This document shows, piece by piece, positions 22,564 through 34,100 of a stretch of DNA of 64,000 nt. How positions within the stretch are numbered: position 1 is the first letter of the stretch; each line of letters starts with the position of its first letter. The stretch is from contig DF237307.1 of assembly GCA_000708835.1 (NCBI GenBank), positions 32,120-96,119 on the forward strand. The letters are read 5' to 3'. The position numbers were made by a program, and so were the translations under genes. Under the pieces are notes generated by a model that ran no database searches, had not been told where the DNA came from, and saw nothing but the letters and a program-made list of their open reading frames with translations. The stretch comes from Klebsormidium nitens (Eukaryota; Streptophyta; Klebsormidiophyceae; Klebsormidiales; Klebsormidiaceae).

Positions 22564-23851
22564 ATGGCCGCTCTAGCGTTGCGGTCGGCTGCTGCTCCTG
22601 CGTGTGCGGCATTGACATTTTCGAGCCCAGCAAGTCCGGCCGGCCAAAGTAATCTCCGAAGTGGCGGGTGCTCCTTCCTTGCCTCCTGTTCCCAGCTTGT
22701 GACGCAGGCTCCTTCGTCTGTGGCTCCACCTCAGCGGCATGCTAGCGTGAGGGCAGCAGATCCTGACCTGGAAGACTTTGAAAAAAGGCTGGAGAGCTTG
22801 CGGAGGGTGCCCCGAGGGGAGGGTGCAAAGGCGCAAAAGCGGAAAGGGGCAGGGGCAGAGGAGCCAAGGAAAGGAGACGACAAGAAGGTATAGGCAGCAA
22901 AATAAAGGCAAAGAGCACATCGTACTGCCCAGAAAGTGCTGCCGATAAGGATCAGGAGTACACATTGTTGCCCTGACATGATTTTTAACACCCTGCTAGA
23001 TGTTGGGAGGTGCAAGTCTAGTGAAGCCTGCTAGACTTGCAATGTGAGGTCTTTGCCAGCAACCCAGGCTTGTGAGAGAGGGTTTTGCAGCACACTATTG
23101 TGGTGTTTGGGCATAGGTACCACCACCATTTCAGGTAGATAGAAGCTTTTAAATTCCTGCTGTTGTCAGCTCCCTGCATGATAGATATCGGGGTAGTCAC
23201 TTCTCAACTCCACTCTCCAACCCACTGCAGGAGGTTTACCTTGAGCCTGTCTCACTGCAAGAGCCTGCAGTCAATGGTGTTCCTTTGAGCCTAGGATTTG
23301 CACCATATGCAGAGATTCTGAATGGGCAGCTGGCATTGCTGGGGCTTGGGGCCCTGCTGAGTGTAGAGCTGTACACGGGGGGAGCATTGGTCAACTTCCA
23401 TGAAGGTACTTCTAGAGCTTCTTGTCAATGGACCTTCGCGCAAGGAATTTATTTATACCACATGGCTGCTGATTGCACCAATCCATTAAGTTGGAGGTTG
23501 CAGCAAGTGAGAGATTGGTGCCATCTCGCCGCTCTTTTTGAAGTTTTTGGAAGTTGCCAGATTACCCCGTGTTCTTCTTTGTCAATCAGACACTTCAACC
23601 GTTCTTGTAGGTTGTTGGAATTGCTTGATTCGGACGGCAATCTTTCAGCAAAAAGTTGCCATCTTGTATCTGATATTTGCTCTTCTGGCTACACCGGTGC
23701 ATTCGATGCACACAATGTACCCACCAATCATGGTGTACTGTATGCAGGTGGGACTATTGGCACTCAAGCCTATTTTATTCTGGGGTTGAGTGCAATGTTG
23801 ATCAAGTTCCAAAAAGAGAAAATAAGTGTATGGCCGGAGGGCAAGAAGTAG
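22564..23851 (+). CDS. Light-harvesting-like (LIL/one-helix type) plastid protein
   Basis: Three exons, 22564-22887, 23231-23405 and 23748-23851, sum to 603 nt, 200 aa, in phase. The first ~65 residues are Ala/Ser/Pro-rich with few acidic residues, a typical plastid transit peptide. A charged segment DPDLEDFEKRLESLRR and a Lys/Gly-rich linker follow. Exon 2 encodes GFAPYAEILNGQLALLGLGA with ELYTGGALV, matching the chlorophyll-binding helix consensus ExxNGRxAMxG of LHC-like proteins (E136, N139, G140). The usual Arg is Gln141 here. A second hydrophobic stretch, AYFILGLSAMLIKF, is at about 174-187. Such proteins usually bind chlorophyll or carotenoid in thylakoids under light stress or during photosystem assembly. 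The exact subfamily cannot be assigned. Confidence 0.8.
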
Positions 23852-25308
23852 CTAAAGTAGGCAATCAATAGGGCTATTCTGCATCTCTTGGTGGCTTCGT
23901 AAAGCATATCAAGAGCTGCAGCTTGAATTGGACTGAAGCTGCGTGAAACAAAAAGTTTGGTTGGTGACTTAGATAGCAAGTTCAGTTGCTCACATAAGGT
24001 TCGCATATTGAGTCAGTAACTCGACATATGGGCTGCTGCATGATGTTCTCTTTTGATTGGTTCAGTTTGTAGGAGCATAGCAGCCCATAGACCTGTTGGA
24101 AAGCTGGTGCGCAGGCTCCACATCTTAAGATTCAACAATTCGATGGCCTCAATCTTCCCCACTGTGCATAATAATCTCGGTTGAATGCATCTGGCAAGGT
24201 CTGATGAAATCTGATCCCTTCGACAATTTGAAAGCGCGGGCCGGCCCCAGGCTCACTAGCTAAAGCTATATGATGTGTCAATTTCTGCACGCATACTAAA
24301 TCCTTATATACATGCATATGTAGATCAAACGATCCCTGTTTCCCTATAACTTCAGCGTTCTGTACAGCTATCGTTATATCTACTTAATCAAGCCATACGT
24401 ACAGAAAATTGGCAACGTGATCCTGCAATTATAGGCCCGCGGGCCGGCCCAGGTCATGCTGCGGCATTCCAGTGCAGGGCCCGTCCTGCACTACCCTACC
24501 CCGGAGCTGAACGGGCCCTGCGTGACCAATCGTAGAGCTTGCGTGACACCCATAATCGGATCTAGCAGTTGCAATGATGGCATAATACCAGGCCTAGTAC
24601 GCATTTCTTAAGCACGCATACAGCTGCGACACCAGGCTCGTGCATCAGAAGGAATGCACACGCCTGAAGATCCAATACGGATGCTCTTGTCGCTTCCAAA
24701 ATGGATTGAAATGATTAATACATGCAATATAACAAGATGCGGTCCGAACTATAATCACTGTCACTCAAACAATGCCCATATTGATGGGTCAATTACTTTA
24801 AGCAGCTTTACCTTCCCCACTGAATGAATACTACGCTATGTATGTTCCTTTATCTTCCCCAATAAGATTTACAAGACAAAGCTAGGCTCGTCACAAAGTG
24901 GTTAGCATAATGTATGTGAACTTGTATTTAATTCGATCTGTACAATGATCTATGAAAACGGATTTTGCTCCTGAATCTTTGGGCTACCCAATCTAAGATG
25001 CATTTCGCAAAGAATGATCACCATCAACGTGGCTCTATATCTAGCTTGCCTAGGTTCCTGCGCAGCTCTTCTACTCGGCTGTCGAAATCAACGGACAAAT
25101 CTGTACATATGTTCCTTCAAGCGGCTCGCATCAATCTTATCGAAAGTCTTTCATTTGCGGAAAGGACTCGCAGGGGGTATCCGTGTGCTTGCCAGTCACA
25201 TAATACAAGGTCTGAGCGTTGCATACGTAAGGATTCTTCAGACCGCATTGCTAAGATCCACCAAACGACCCTCCAGCAATGTCTCGAAATTCGACACCCG
25301 TCAGATCC
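23852..25308. other. Intergenic region between convergent light-harvesting-like and proline dehydrogenase genes
   Basis: Mostly AT-rich. A GC patch at 24436-24520 carries GCCCGCGGGCCGGCCC and nested copies of TGCAGGGCCCG / CGGGCCCTGC that can pair with each other. No coding segment or RNA gene was recognised. Confidence 0.4.
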
Positions 25309-28300
25309 TCAAGCAAGCCCCAACGTCGAACCTACGCGACGAAGCAACTCGTGCCTGAAAGAGTGGAGCCAAAGACCACTTCAGAAATCGACGTGAGAGA
25401 ATCGGACTGGGTCAGCTAGGAAGTGCAGATTCCACTGCTAAACAAGCCTCGTAGCCAGCCTGGTAGACAGTCGTGCCCGGAACGCGGTGGCTATGCAAGC
25501 ACGACCAGAGGTGAGGACTTACTGCAAGCGCGCCCTGTCCGTGCCTGCCTGCATGAGCATGCCCTTGTTCTCCTGCGCCCTCCTGGTCATGACCAACGCA
25601 CAGATTGATGACGACCGGAAGAGTGCGCATGTTGCACACAAGCGATTGCATCGCAGTGCCAAGAAAAGCAAAATCGAGGACAAAGCGACAGTTCCTCAAG
25701 ATTGACAGGAAAGAACCCCCCAATCCTAGCAATCCTCTCAAGATAAGGCGAAAGGACGAAGAGCAAAACTTTCATCAGGATAAGCGCTGATATTGACACC
25801 GTGCACATCAGCCCTCAACCTCTGTCATCTAGGAAACAATCCACTGAACGAGATAGTGCTCTTACCTGATCAAGTAAGGCACTGCACAGATGAGACGTGA
25901 CGTCAGATAACAGTCAACCCTTGTTCGCAGATGTGGAATCGCATAGCCTCCAAAGAAAAAAGATTCGCGATCAGACCGCAGGGCCATCTACTGGATCTAC
26001 TCGCTGCAACCGGGCGAAGCAGACCCGACACAGGCTGCTATGCTCGACTACAACGGGCAGACAGTCATCGTGCCCCCACTCACTGACAGCATCCAGCGAG
26101 GCAAACGGGATGAGCTTGGACGCGTTGAAGCCCGAGCGTGCCAGTGCGAGTGAAAGGCCGTCAGCCATGCCCTGCAGGGGGGGCAGCGGGCAGTGGTGGG
26201 GTGAGGCAGCAGGTGGGGGGGCCGGACAGGGGGTCAGAACATCAAAAGTGTGTCGTGGCTTCCGACGCACTCATGGGCAGCGCCAGCCTGTAAGAACCGT
26301 CGTGTGTGCGTCGGTGAGTGTGAGTGTGTTTGCAATGGCCGTGACATTGTTTGAATTTCGCGGAGAACCCTGAGGAGGGGTCGTGGTGCCATCTGCAAGC
26401 GGCCGAGTGCGTGAGTGCGGGGCATGGGGACTAATTGACCGGTCGTGAGGCTGTACCACAAGGGGGCCCGCCACTCACTCGTGTCTTCCAGACTTCCAAA
26501 CGGGTGCAGCTTGCTGCACAGATAGCCCGCCTGTCCGATCGCAAGCGAGAGCGCATCGGCCATCCCCTGCAGCAGAAAACGGTCTCGAGCGAGTGGGTCC
26601 TTTGCGGAGACACGGGAGCCGGGGCTTCGACTTTGCCCCAGGTTGAGGAAACGGAAAGGGGGCCGTGTGTCGGCGGAAACGGCTAGGGGCGAGGAGGGCC
26701 GCAATCTGTGCACGCCGCACTCCAAACTGCTGTCCGACACATTGCTGGGCTGCCTGTAAGACGGTGCCTGTCTCACCACTGACTCTGGCTTCGTAATGAA
26801 ATATCTGCCCCGCTCAGCACAGCGTTGCCATTGCATACTTACAAGCGAGTGGCAGAAGAACGACGGACAGACAACTCTTGACCAGCAAGGATCGGCCGAA
26901 GTCTTGAAACAAAGCTTGCTCCACCAAGATAGGTGGCTCCAGCGACCTCGTGAAAGCGACCTCGCAGCATCCTCCGCCACAACTCCCACGGGACACCCCT
27001 TTGCATGAGGGTCTTCAGCCGCGTCGATGGCTGGCTGCCTCCGGAGCTTTGCCGAACATGCACTCCCTGGAGCGTGTGGCGGGCTGTGTGCTGTTTGCTC
27101 ACCTTGAGCTGTGCGAACTGCAGGCGCTCGTCCTTGCGCGCCAGGCCCAGGGCGTCCGCCGTGCTGATGGCGCGCCGCACGGACGCCGCGTTGTGGCTGG
27201 CCAGCACTACCTGCACCCACACCACCACCGCTCAACTCAGCGGCCATGCCGGAGCCAGCACATCACACGTGTCCCGCGGCTCATCCTCGTGCACACAAAC
27301 GTTCCCACAATTGCAGCGCAATTTGCCGTTCGACTTTGAAAGCGGCTGGCACGGCATGCCCGCCATGGCCTCTCCCCAGACCTCTGTGAGGGGCTTACCG
27401 CATTGCTTTTGGCGCTCTTCGCTGCGGTCTCGAGCATGAGGCGCGCACAGCGATCGTAGTTGGCATGCGTGGCCTCGATCCCGGCCTGGATGGGGGTCTC
27501 GTAGCTGCCCGCTGCCGCGCGCTGTGTCTCCTTCACAATGTACGCACCTGCAGGCAGCAAGGTCAACCAGGGGCGGCAGGAATGAGGCCAGCGATGTGTC
27601 GTGAGCAGGGGGTGCTGACACAGGTTTGCGAGGCCATCAAGGCACCAGCATGACAAGCAACCAGCGCAAATACCGACTGCCCGCATACGCGTCTTCATGT
27701 GATCAGTATTAGAGGAGTGGAGACGTTAGCTGCCCCCTCAGTTATCATGACATCCTAGGAGACGAGCCCAGAGCAGCCGGCTGCGCTGACCTCTGACGAG
27801 CTTGGCCGCAAAGCCAACGTTGGCGCTGCGGGCGGCCTGGATGGCCAGCTGGAGGCGGGGCAGCGTGTCCTTGAGGTAGCACTGGAACGTGTTCACCACC
27901 AGCGGGAAGTCGTGATTGAACTCCAGCGCAGCCACACCCGCCAGATAGTCAATGGCAGGCTGCAACAACGTGCATACGGAGACTGTCAGCAGAGCTAGAC
28001 ACCCCAGTCGACCGCAGTTAGAGCAGGGCATGCTCAGAACAGATCCAGCATTGTGGCAGGGCACAGCTCAAACTCATTGCTCTTGCTCCCGCTTGGTGGT
28101 GCGGCGAGGCATAGAAGGTACCTGGACGGAGAAGTACTCGGCGTCGATGAGCAGGGGCAGGTGCAGGTCATGGCACGCCCGGCACACCGCGCGCAGCCGC
28201 TCCAGGCACTCCTCCAAGCTCTGCACCTCTTCAGGGGACAGCGGGGCAGGCTCCGCTGCAGCCAGGCACAAGGGACTCAGTCGCTGTATCCAGCAGAGGT

Positions 28301-30024
28301 GAGGCCCTAAGAAGACAGCTGCTATGCGTGAGAGTCACCAGCGTATTTCTACGACGCCGAGATCCAAGCGCGTCCAAGCATTTGATGGATTCCTGTAAGA
28401 ATTGTTTCGGACCCCTCCATTTCAGGTGCCTTAGGCCCTGGCGCTCACCCTGGGCGGGGAGGATGCTGCCGGGGGCCAGCACGGGGAAGGAGGGCCGCTT
28501 CCAGGGGAGGTCCACCGATGGGTGCTGATGCTGCCAGCGCAACAGGGCACTGCCACAACAACGACAACAAAGAAGGGGGCCTCAGGCAGAGTCAGGAGAA
28601 TGCTTGCAAAAATTCCTTCAATAAGGGGAAAGGACTTCTGACAGAGCGCTGTTTGAGAGTGCTAGCAGGACTGAAACTAACCATGCCAGCTGACTCCAGT
28701 GGTGTTAGACACAAGGTGGCGCCAACTAACCTCGCTCGCTCCAAGACAGGCAGGGGCACAAACGAGGTGATCTTGACAACGGAATGGCTGGAGCAGTGGC
28801 GTGGTAGGGCGGCCACATGGCGCAGCGTCTCCAGGTTGCCAGCCAGGTTCTTGTCACAAGTAGCCGCGTCCATCGCATCCTCAACACTGCAAAAGCAAGG
28901 AAGAAAAGATCTCAACGGCAACTCACCTTGCAACTAAGTTCAGTTGACCCCTGTGTGGTCAACAACCCTCTAAAATATTGGCGCCAGCAGTTGTCATTGA
29001 GCAGAAACCGAAACATCACCACATAACTTATGCCTTCATAAGCCTTGCAAGAAAGCGACCAATCAACCAATATTATGTAAACCTCATAGTCGTGCTCAAA
29101 GTAAAAAACTGGGAGATCCTCAGCTTTGTGCAGGAAATGACATGACTCGCTTTTGCCGCGCACCTGTAATCCAGGATGCTCCTCAAACCCAATTCTGAAG
29201 TTCTCAAAAGGGTCGCTTTGGCCTCCTCAATTGTGCCTCCTGCGTGGATTCGAAGTGAAGTGAGAGATGGGGTCCGACAACATGCAAAGGCAGGCCAGCA
29301 GCTTGCACAGGACATGCCAACCGTATCTATGACGTGGAATTCGATCCCTGCGATTAGATGCCTTGCCTGAGTTCCAGGGGCGGCCAAACCCCACCTGAGA
29401 AGCAGGCCCCTATAGGACTGCCACCTGCTACCCGACAGGGTTGACAGGGATGCAAGAAGACGCTTGGGCCACCGCATGAGAAGTGAGCCTTCAAAGGAAC
29501 ATCACTCCCTTTCTCAGACCTCTCGGACCACGACCTCCATAAAGAAGCTACATAATCGTGTGCCGGCACTTACCCGCACAGAAGTGAGAATATGCTGTCC
29601 TCCGCACAACCCAATTCACAGGTGCTGCAAACAACTTGTTCTTCATAAGGTCTGACATCAGTAACTTTGAGCTTGCATCCACCATGAGCGAACTTCCCAC
29701 CAATGACAGATTAAACACCCCTTTTGCAAGTTCTCCTGTGCTGAGGGCAGAGTAAAGTCTCTCAGTGTCCTCCAAATTCAAAGGATCTGCGGAGCAGGCC
29801 GCCTGATCTGCTGCTTGAAAGGACCCTGATCCAAAATCGTCAAAGGACGCTGTTCCCACTGGCCCTAGCTTGGGTGCGGTACTCTCAGGGGCAGGCTTTG
29901 AGGCCACCAACCCTCCATGGATGTCCCTGCGACAGCAATCAATGATTCCAACGCGTGGGCGGACGTGGCGAGCAACCTGCACCTCCAACAACTTTCCCAG
30001 ACCAGCCATCGGACCGGGAGCCAT
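25309..30024 (-). CDS. PRODH: Proline dehydrogenase, mitochondrial, with two alternative versions of one exon
   Basis: Exons: 30024-29574, 29239-29164, 28886-28731, 28549-28449, 28255-28122, 27959-27791, 27547-27399, 27210-27103, then either 26566-26479 or 26171-26084, then 25881-25866, 25582-25523, 25354-25309. Using one alternative gives 1554 nt, 517 aa. The FAD enzyme oxidises proline to pyrroline-5-carboxylate in mitochondria. Visible: an Arg-rich, acid-poor N-terminus (MAPGPMAGLGKLLEVQVARH) fitting a presequence, YSHFCAGGTIEEAKATL, VEDAMDAATCDKNLAGNLE, PLLIDAEYFSVQ, YLKDTLPRLQLAIQAARS, AAKLVRGAY, VVLASHNAASV, LQFAQLK, GMAD..SLA, then MPYLIRRAQENKGML (Arg483-Arg484) and LLRR near the end. 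An upstream in-frame ATG near 30096 would extend the N-terminus. Junctions were fixed by splice sites and phase, and all agree. Confidence 0.93.
25866..25881 (-). other. 16-nt microexon of proline dehydrogenase
   Basis: The minus-strand sequence is TGCCTTACTTGATCAG, bounded by CATCTGTGCAG and GTAAGAG. With the single base carried from exon 9 and two bases given to exon 11 it encodes M-P-Y-L-I-R, restoring the family motif P-Y-L-x-R-R exactly. Confidence 0.85.
26084..26171 (-). other. Proline dehydrogenase alternative exon 9B (88 nt)
   Basis: The exon is preceded by CCCCCCCTGCAG and followed by GTGAGTGG. It encodes GMADGLSLALARSGFNASKL then IPFASLDAV plus one base. It is identical to 9A at 16 of 29 residues, with identical ends and length. 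The intron between 9A and 9B is 307 nt and shows no evident similarity to the intron after 9B, so the duplication looks old. Confidence 0.9.
26479..26566 (-). other. Proline dehydrogenase alternative exon 9A (88 nt)
   Basis: The exon is preceded by TTCTGCTGCAG and followed by GTGAGTGG. It encodes GMADALSLAIGQAGYLCSKL then HPFGSLEDT plus one base. Entry phase is 0 and exit phase 1, the same as exon 9B, and both exons are 88 nt. Confidence 0.9.
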
Positions 30025-31120
30025 GAATGCTGCCAGCGCTACGATAGTGAAGCATTGACTTTGGAGATGCACCAAGAAAGTGATCCTGTTCTGCATGCGC
30101 GGGCGCCTCTTTGCAATTCTCTTCTGTACCGGTACGTCACTCACTTGGAAATTAGGGTTTGGTCATGGTGGTCTCTCGCTGTAGGTTTGAGTATTTGCCG
30201 ATACGAGAGAGACCGATACGACCGTAGATTGACAAGACGCTGGAGGTCGGCCTCGAGGCTCGACCGTCCGATAGGATCAGCTGCGACCTCTGGGGGGCCG
30301 CAATGATCTGTCGACACAAGGTATGTTGACACAAGGTATGTTGCTATGTAATTGGCATTGCATGATCTTTCTTCCCCATTTCCTCAGCCCCTTCGAGTAT
30401 AATTTATATGATGCTTCCACCATATCTACCAGATGTCCGAGTCAGATGACAGTGTACTTGATCAGTGTAATACTGTAAAAGCTCATGGCAAACTTGCCTC
30501 GTGATAGCAGCTACCTAATTCAGATGGAACATGCAACGTCGAACTTCGACATGGGCCGGGATTCGTTTTAGACCCATGTTGAATAATTGGTGGCTCGCTG
30601 TCAGTTCAAGCACTGCCTAGTTCGGGCCGGGCCCGTTAACCACCACTGCGGGGCTGCAAAGACGATTGAGCAATCGATCTGCCAGTAAAGTCACATGTGG
30701 CAGGGCCTCCGTAGCCGGAGCCACCAAGATGATTAGGCATCGCATGCATATAGTGACTAGATACGGTAGCTTGTACGAAACATGCATAAAAAATCAGCCA
30801 GTGCATTGTTGACCGTCCTACATGTTAGGGCCGCGCATGGCAATGTAGGTACGTACATCACAGAATGATGTGCTACTAAGTTCGAGCTCACGTGTGCAAG
30901 ATCTTACTAGTTCCACGGTTTCCTCGGATGAGAACACGATGGAAACGAGGCAAGGTCACCATTCACCACAAACAGTCTCGAATAAGCAGAACATAAAGTT
31001 GGGCCGGAGATTTAGTTGACCCGAGAAGCTTGGCACGAGTGGAGCAGATACGAGTCGAGTTCACTCATGTTCATGCTCTCTGTAATCAGGTTGAGGCTTA
31101 AAAGAGGTGGCACCGTTGTT
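30025..31120. other. Intergenic region upstream of proline dehydrogenase
   Basis: AT-rich, with a 15-base tandem pair GACACAAGGTATGTT at 30313-30342 and a GGGCCGGGCCCG block at 30623-30637. It should contain the proline dehydrogenase promoter near 30030-30400 and the 3' end of the transporter gene. No gene was recognised. Confidence 0.4.
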
Positions 31121-34100
31121 CTAGCCAGCATTCAAGTGTCGTTGTCTCGTCTCCTCTTTCCTTAACCCCTCCTGCCTTCTCTCTCGATAGAAGCTCCGCG
31201 TTCTAAGAGCTAGCCAGCCATTGACTACGCTGCCGAGCGCACACACTCCTGCCAGGATCAGGAAGGTGAGTCGAAAACAATGCGCCCCGCTACAGGTGGG
31301 TGGACAGTCTGGTCGAAGAGCCGGCGCTCTCCCTCCCCGGCTGCCCGGCTCCGCCGCTACAGCTGACGCCCAAGCCCCTGCACGAGATGCCCGGGCCTGC
31401 CTCTTGGGCCGTCCTCCATGCAGACCCCAGCTCTCGTCCGGTTTGCCTTCAACGGCCAGCATGAAAGGCGTGGTAGCTGTGCTAACTAGCTTCCGGCTGA
31501 GCGTGCAGCTGCCGCTGGACTCGGCCGGCCAGGCCGCTCGTCGTTGTCGCCTGGCCTCCTTGTCGTAGATCCAACCTGTTCACTCACCGTTATCAAACAA
31601 CTCCCTCTACTTCGACTGGGTTGCTGTGAAACTTGTGGACGGCCACTTGAAGGCTTCACGTCCTTGATACGGCCGCGGAGTTAGAGAGCGAGGGGCAGAC
31701 CTGCTGCCTCCGGGCAGAGTCCCGCTGGTGGCAGCGCGAGGCTGGAGTACGGGGCGTCACCTGCTAGGCGTGCCGAGAGGAGGTACGTGGAGGCGGGGCT
31801 GCCCATGGCGAGCACGTTGTAGAGCGTGCCGAAGTGCGCCAGCCCGAACAGCTCGCTGGCCGTGGCGGCCATGAGCGCCCACTGCCCGCCGTACGTGACG
31901 CCGGCCAGCACCGAGCCCACGTGGAGGCCCCCGGGGACGGCGGCCGCGAAGGAAAGGTGCCCTGGAGCACGAGCCAAGGCAGCAACGGAGCAGACTCGCC
32001 AGCTGGAGGCTCACTCCAATTTTTGATGTCAGATGGATTACCGAAGAGCAACTTTCAACGATCTACATCTCGTTAGCAACCAAGCGTTCAAAAACACAAA
32101 ATGGAGAAAGCGTGTGAGCAACGTGGCGAGATATATCAAGCCGCTGCCTCTCCCTTGCTGTGCGAGGCTCACCCGCTGCCATGGCCGCCTGGACGAAGAG
32201 CAGGAAGAGGGGCCGCGGCGCCCCCCGCTCGCGCACATAGTACTCGGAGACGGCCCCGCCCGCGATGCGCCCGAGGAAGCTCCAGACGTTGACCAGCCCC
32301 ACCAGGACGCCCACGCTGCGGGCCTGCCCGAGAGCAGCCCCGACCTGGGCCAGGCTGCGCACACGCACCACAAGGGCGGGCTCAACACACGAAAGAAAGA
32401 AATCACGGGGCTTGGATCCAGTTCAGGATTCCGAGAGTTGCCACTGAAATACTGATCAGGCAGACGGAGCTTCGGGTTTGGATCCACGAATGGGGTCCTT
32501 GTGGTGACCCTTACTCGATGCCCCGATGCCCAGAACTCAAAGACCGAGCTGTCCAAACATCACGAACAGGTTAGTTCGTGCGGTCTCGGGCGTCGGTCTC
32601 TTATTGTGTGCATAGGCCCAATGTCGCCACGGGTTGGGCCTTGAGGAAACACGTAGTCAAATGTACTTCAAAGACAGCAACTTTCAATTACCAGATTTCG
32701 GAAACTTTATTCAGGGCTGGGGTTCGCATGAAAGTCTGGTGCCAAGAAACTTCATTTCAAATCAAGGAGTGCCTTCCCTGCGGACCCATGACAAGGTAGG
32801 CGTCATCAAACGCAGCACTGTGTAACGCATGAGCTTTTTCTACCGCTATCCAAACAAAAGCTCCCAAAAATTTCGATGAGCATGATTAGGTGCCTCCATC
32901 TGCTTCAAATCAAACAGAATAGGAGCTGGCCCTCACTTGTTGATGGCGGTCAGGCCGCAGCCCGCTCCAATGATCTGCGACGTGCAAAGCAGCCAGAAGT
33001 CCGCCCCCTGTACCGCTTGCCCCAGCGTGTGGTCCGAGCCCCGTGCGGGCCTTGTACTCTCGCGCACTTGGGCCCCACCCTCAGCGCTCTCCGCTTCCGT
33101 CGACCTGGCTGCTGCATGGGGCTCTGTGCTTCGCAGGCCGCCCCTCCTGTCATTTGTTTCCACCACGGAGCGGCTATCCCAAGGCCCGGGCATGAGCTGC
33201 GCATGCACGCCCTCTGTGTTCCTCTGCCCCGCTGCCGTGTGGCCCGTTCCGTCCTCGAGCAGGTTCTGCGCTTCCGGCTCGTTTGCCTCTTGCCGTCTGA
33301 GCCAGGCGCGCAGTGAGACGAGGGCGGGGGCGAAGAGCAGACCCAGGATGCCCGCGGTCAGACCGGCGCTCAAGCGCATGCTGCCGGGCAGCAGCTCCTG
33401 AGTGGACAGCAAACGTGCAGTATGCAGAACGAAGGGCCTAGAATTGTCGGCGGAGGGCAATGGGTGCCGCACCATGCATCTTGATCAACAATCTATGCCA
33501 GTATTGTCTTTAAACCGTGGGTGATTGGGCATGCTAGCAACTGGGCAGGACGGTTTAAGCCGCCACTGCCGTTGTTGCGGCTTGTGGCTCACCCGGGCCA
33601 GCATGGCGGCCAGCAGGAGGGCGGCCAGGAGCAGGCTCGCCCCGTACAGGGCCAGCAGCGTGGACGTCTCCTGCGCGGGCTCGCTGTCCTCATCGCCAGC
33701 TGGCGGCTGCTCTCGAACTAGAGGGGACAGCAGGACCGCCACCACCGCCGGCAGCACCGCAATCAGTAGCAAAAAGGAGACCTGCACAAGACAGCCAGGA
33801 ACCTGTCGCGACGAGGGGTGCATGGCTTGTCTCGCAGGCATGCTGGGGTGGCACAATGTACGGACCCTCGCAAGGCATCAACAACTTGAGTGGGACTGCC
33901 TTGACAAGCACTACTCTTTCAATTCGCTTCTCGACTTCTGGAGGCGATTGTCCAAGCAGAGGCAGCAGCTGAGAAACAAACAGCTCTACAGTTCACTTTC
34001 AATGTTTCATCAGACATGCAGGGGGCTGAGCGACCTGATCCGGCGAGTAGAGCACGAGGTAGAGCTGTGTGAAGATGGCGCCGCTGAGGCCAATGAAGCC

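Noticed and set aside
25523-25582. Ending proline dehydrogenase at the TAA directly after ARLQ
   Set aside because: The TAA is part of a perfect GTAAGT donor, and splicing to 25354 adds HELLRRVGSTLGLA, which matches the expected basic C-terminus.
25309-30024. Two separate proline dehydrogenase genes sharing the region
   Set aside because: Only the 88-nt exon is duplicated; all other domain segments occur once.
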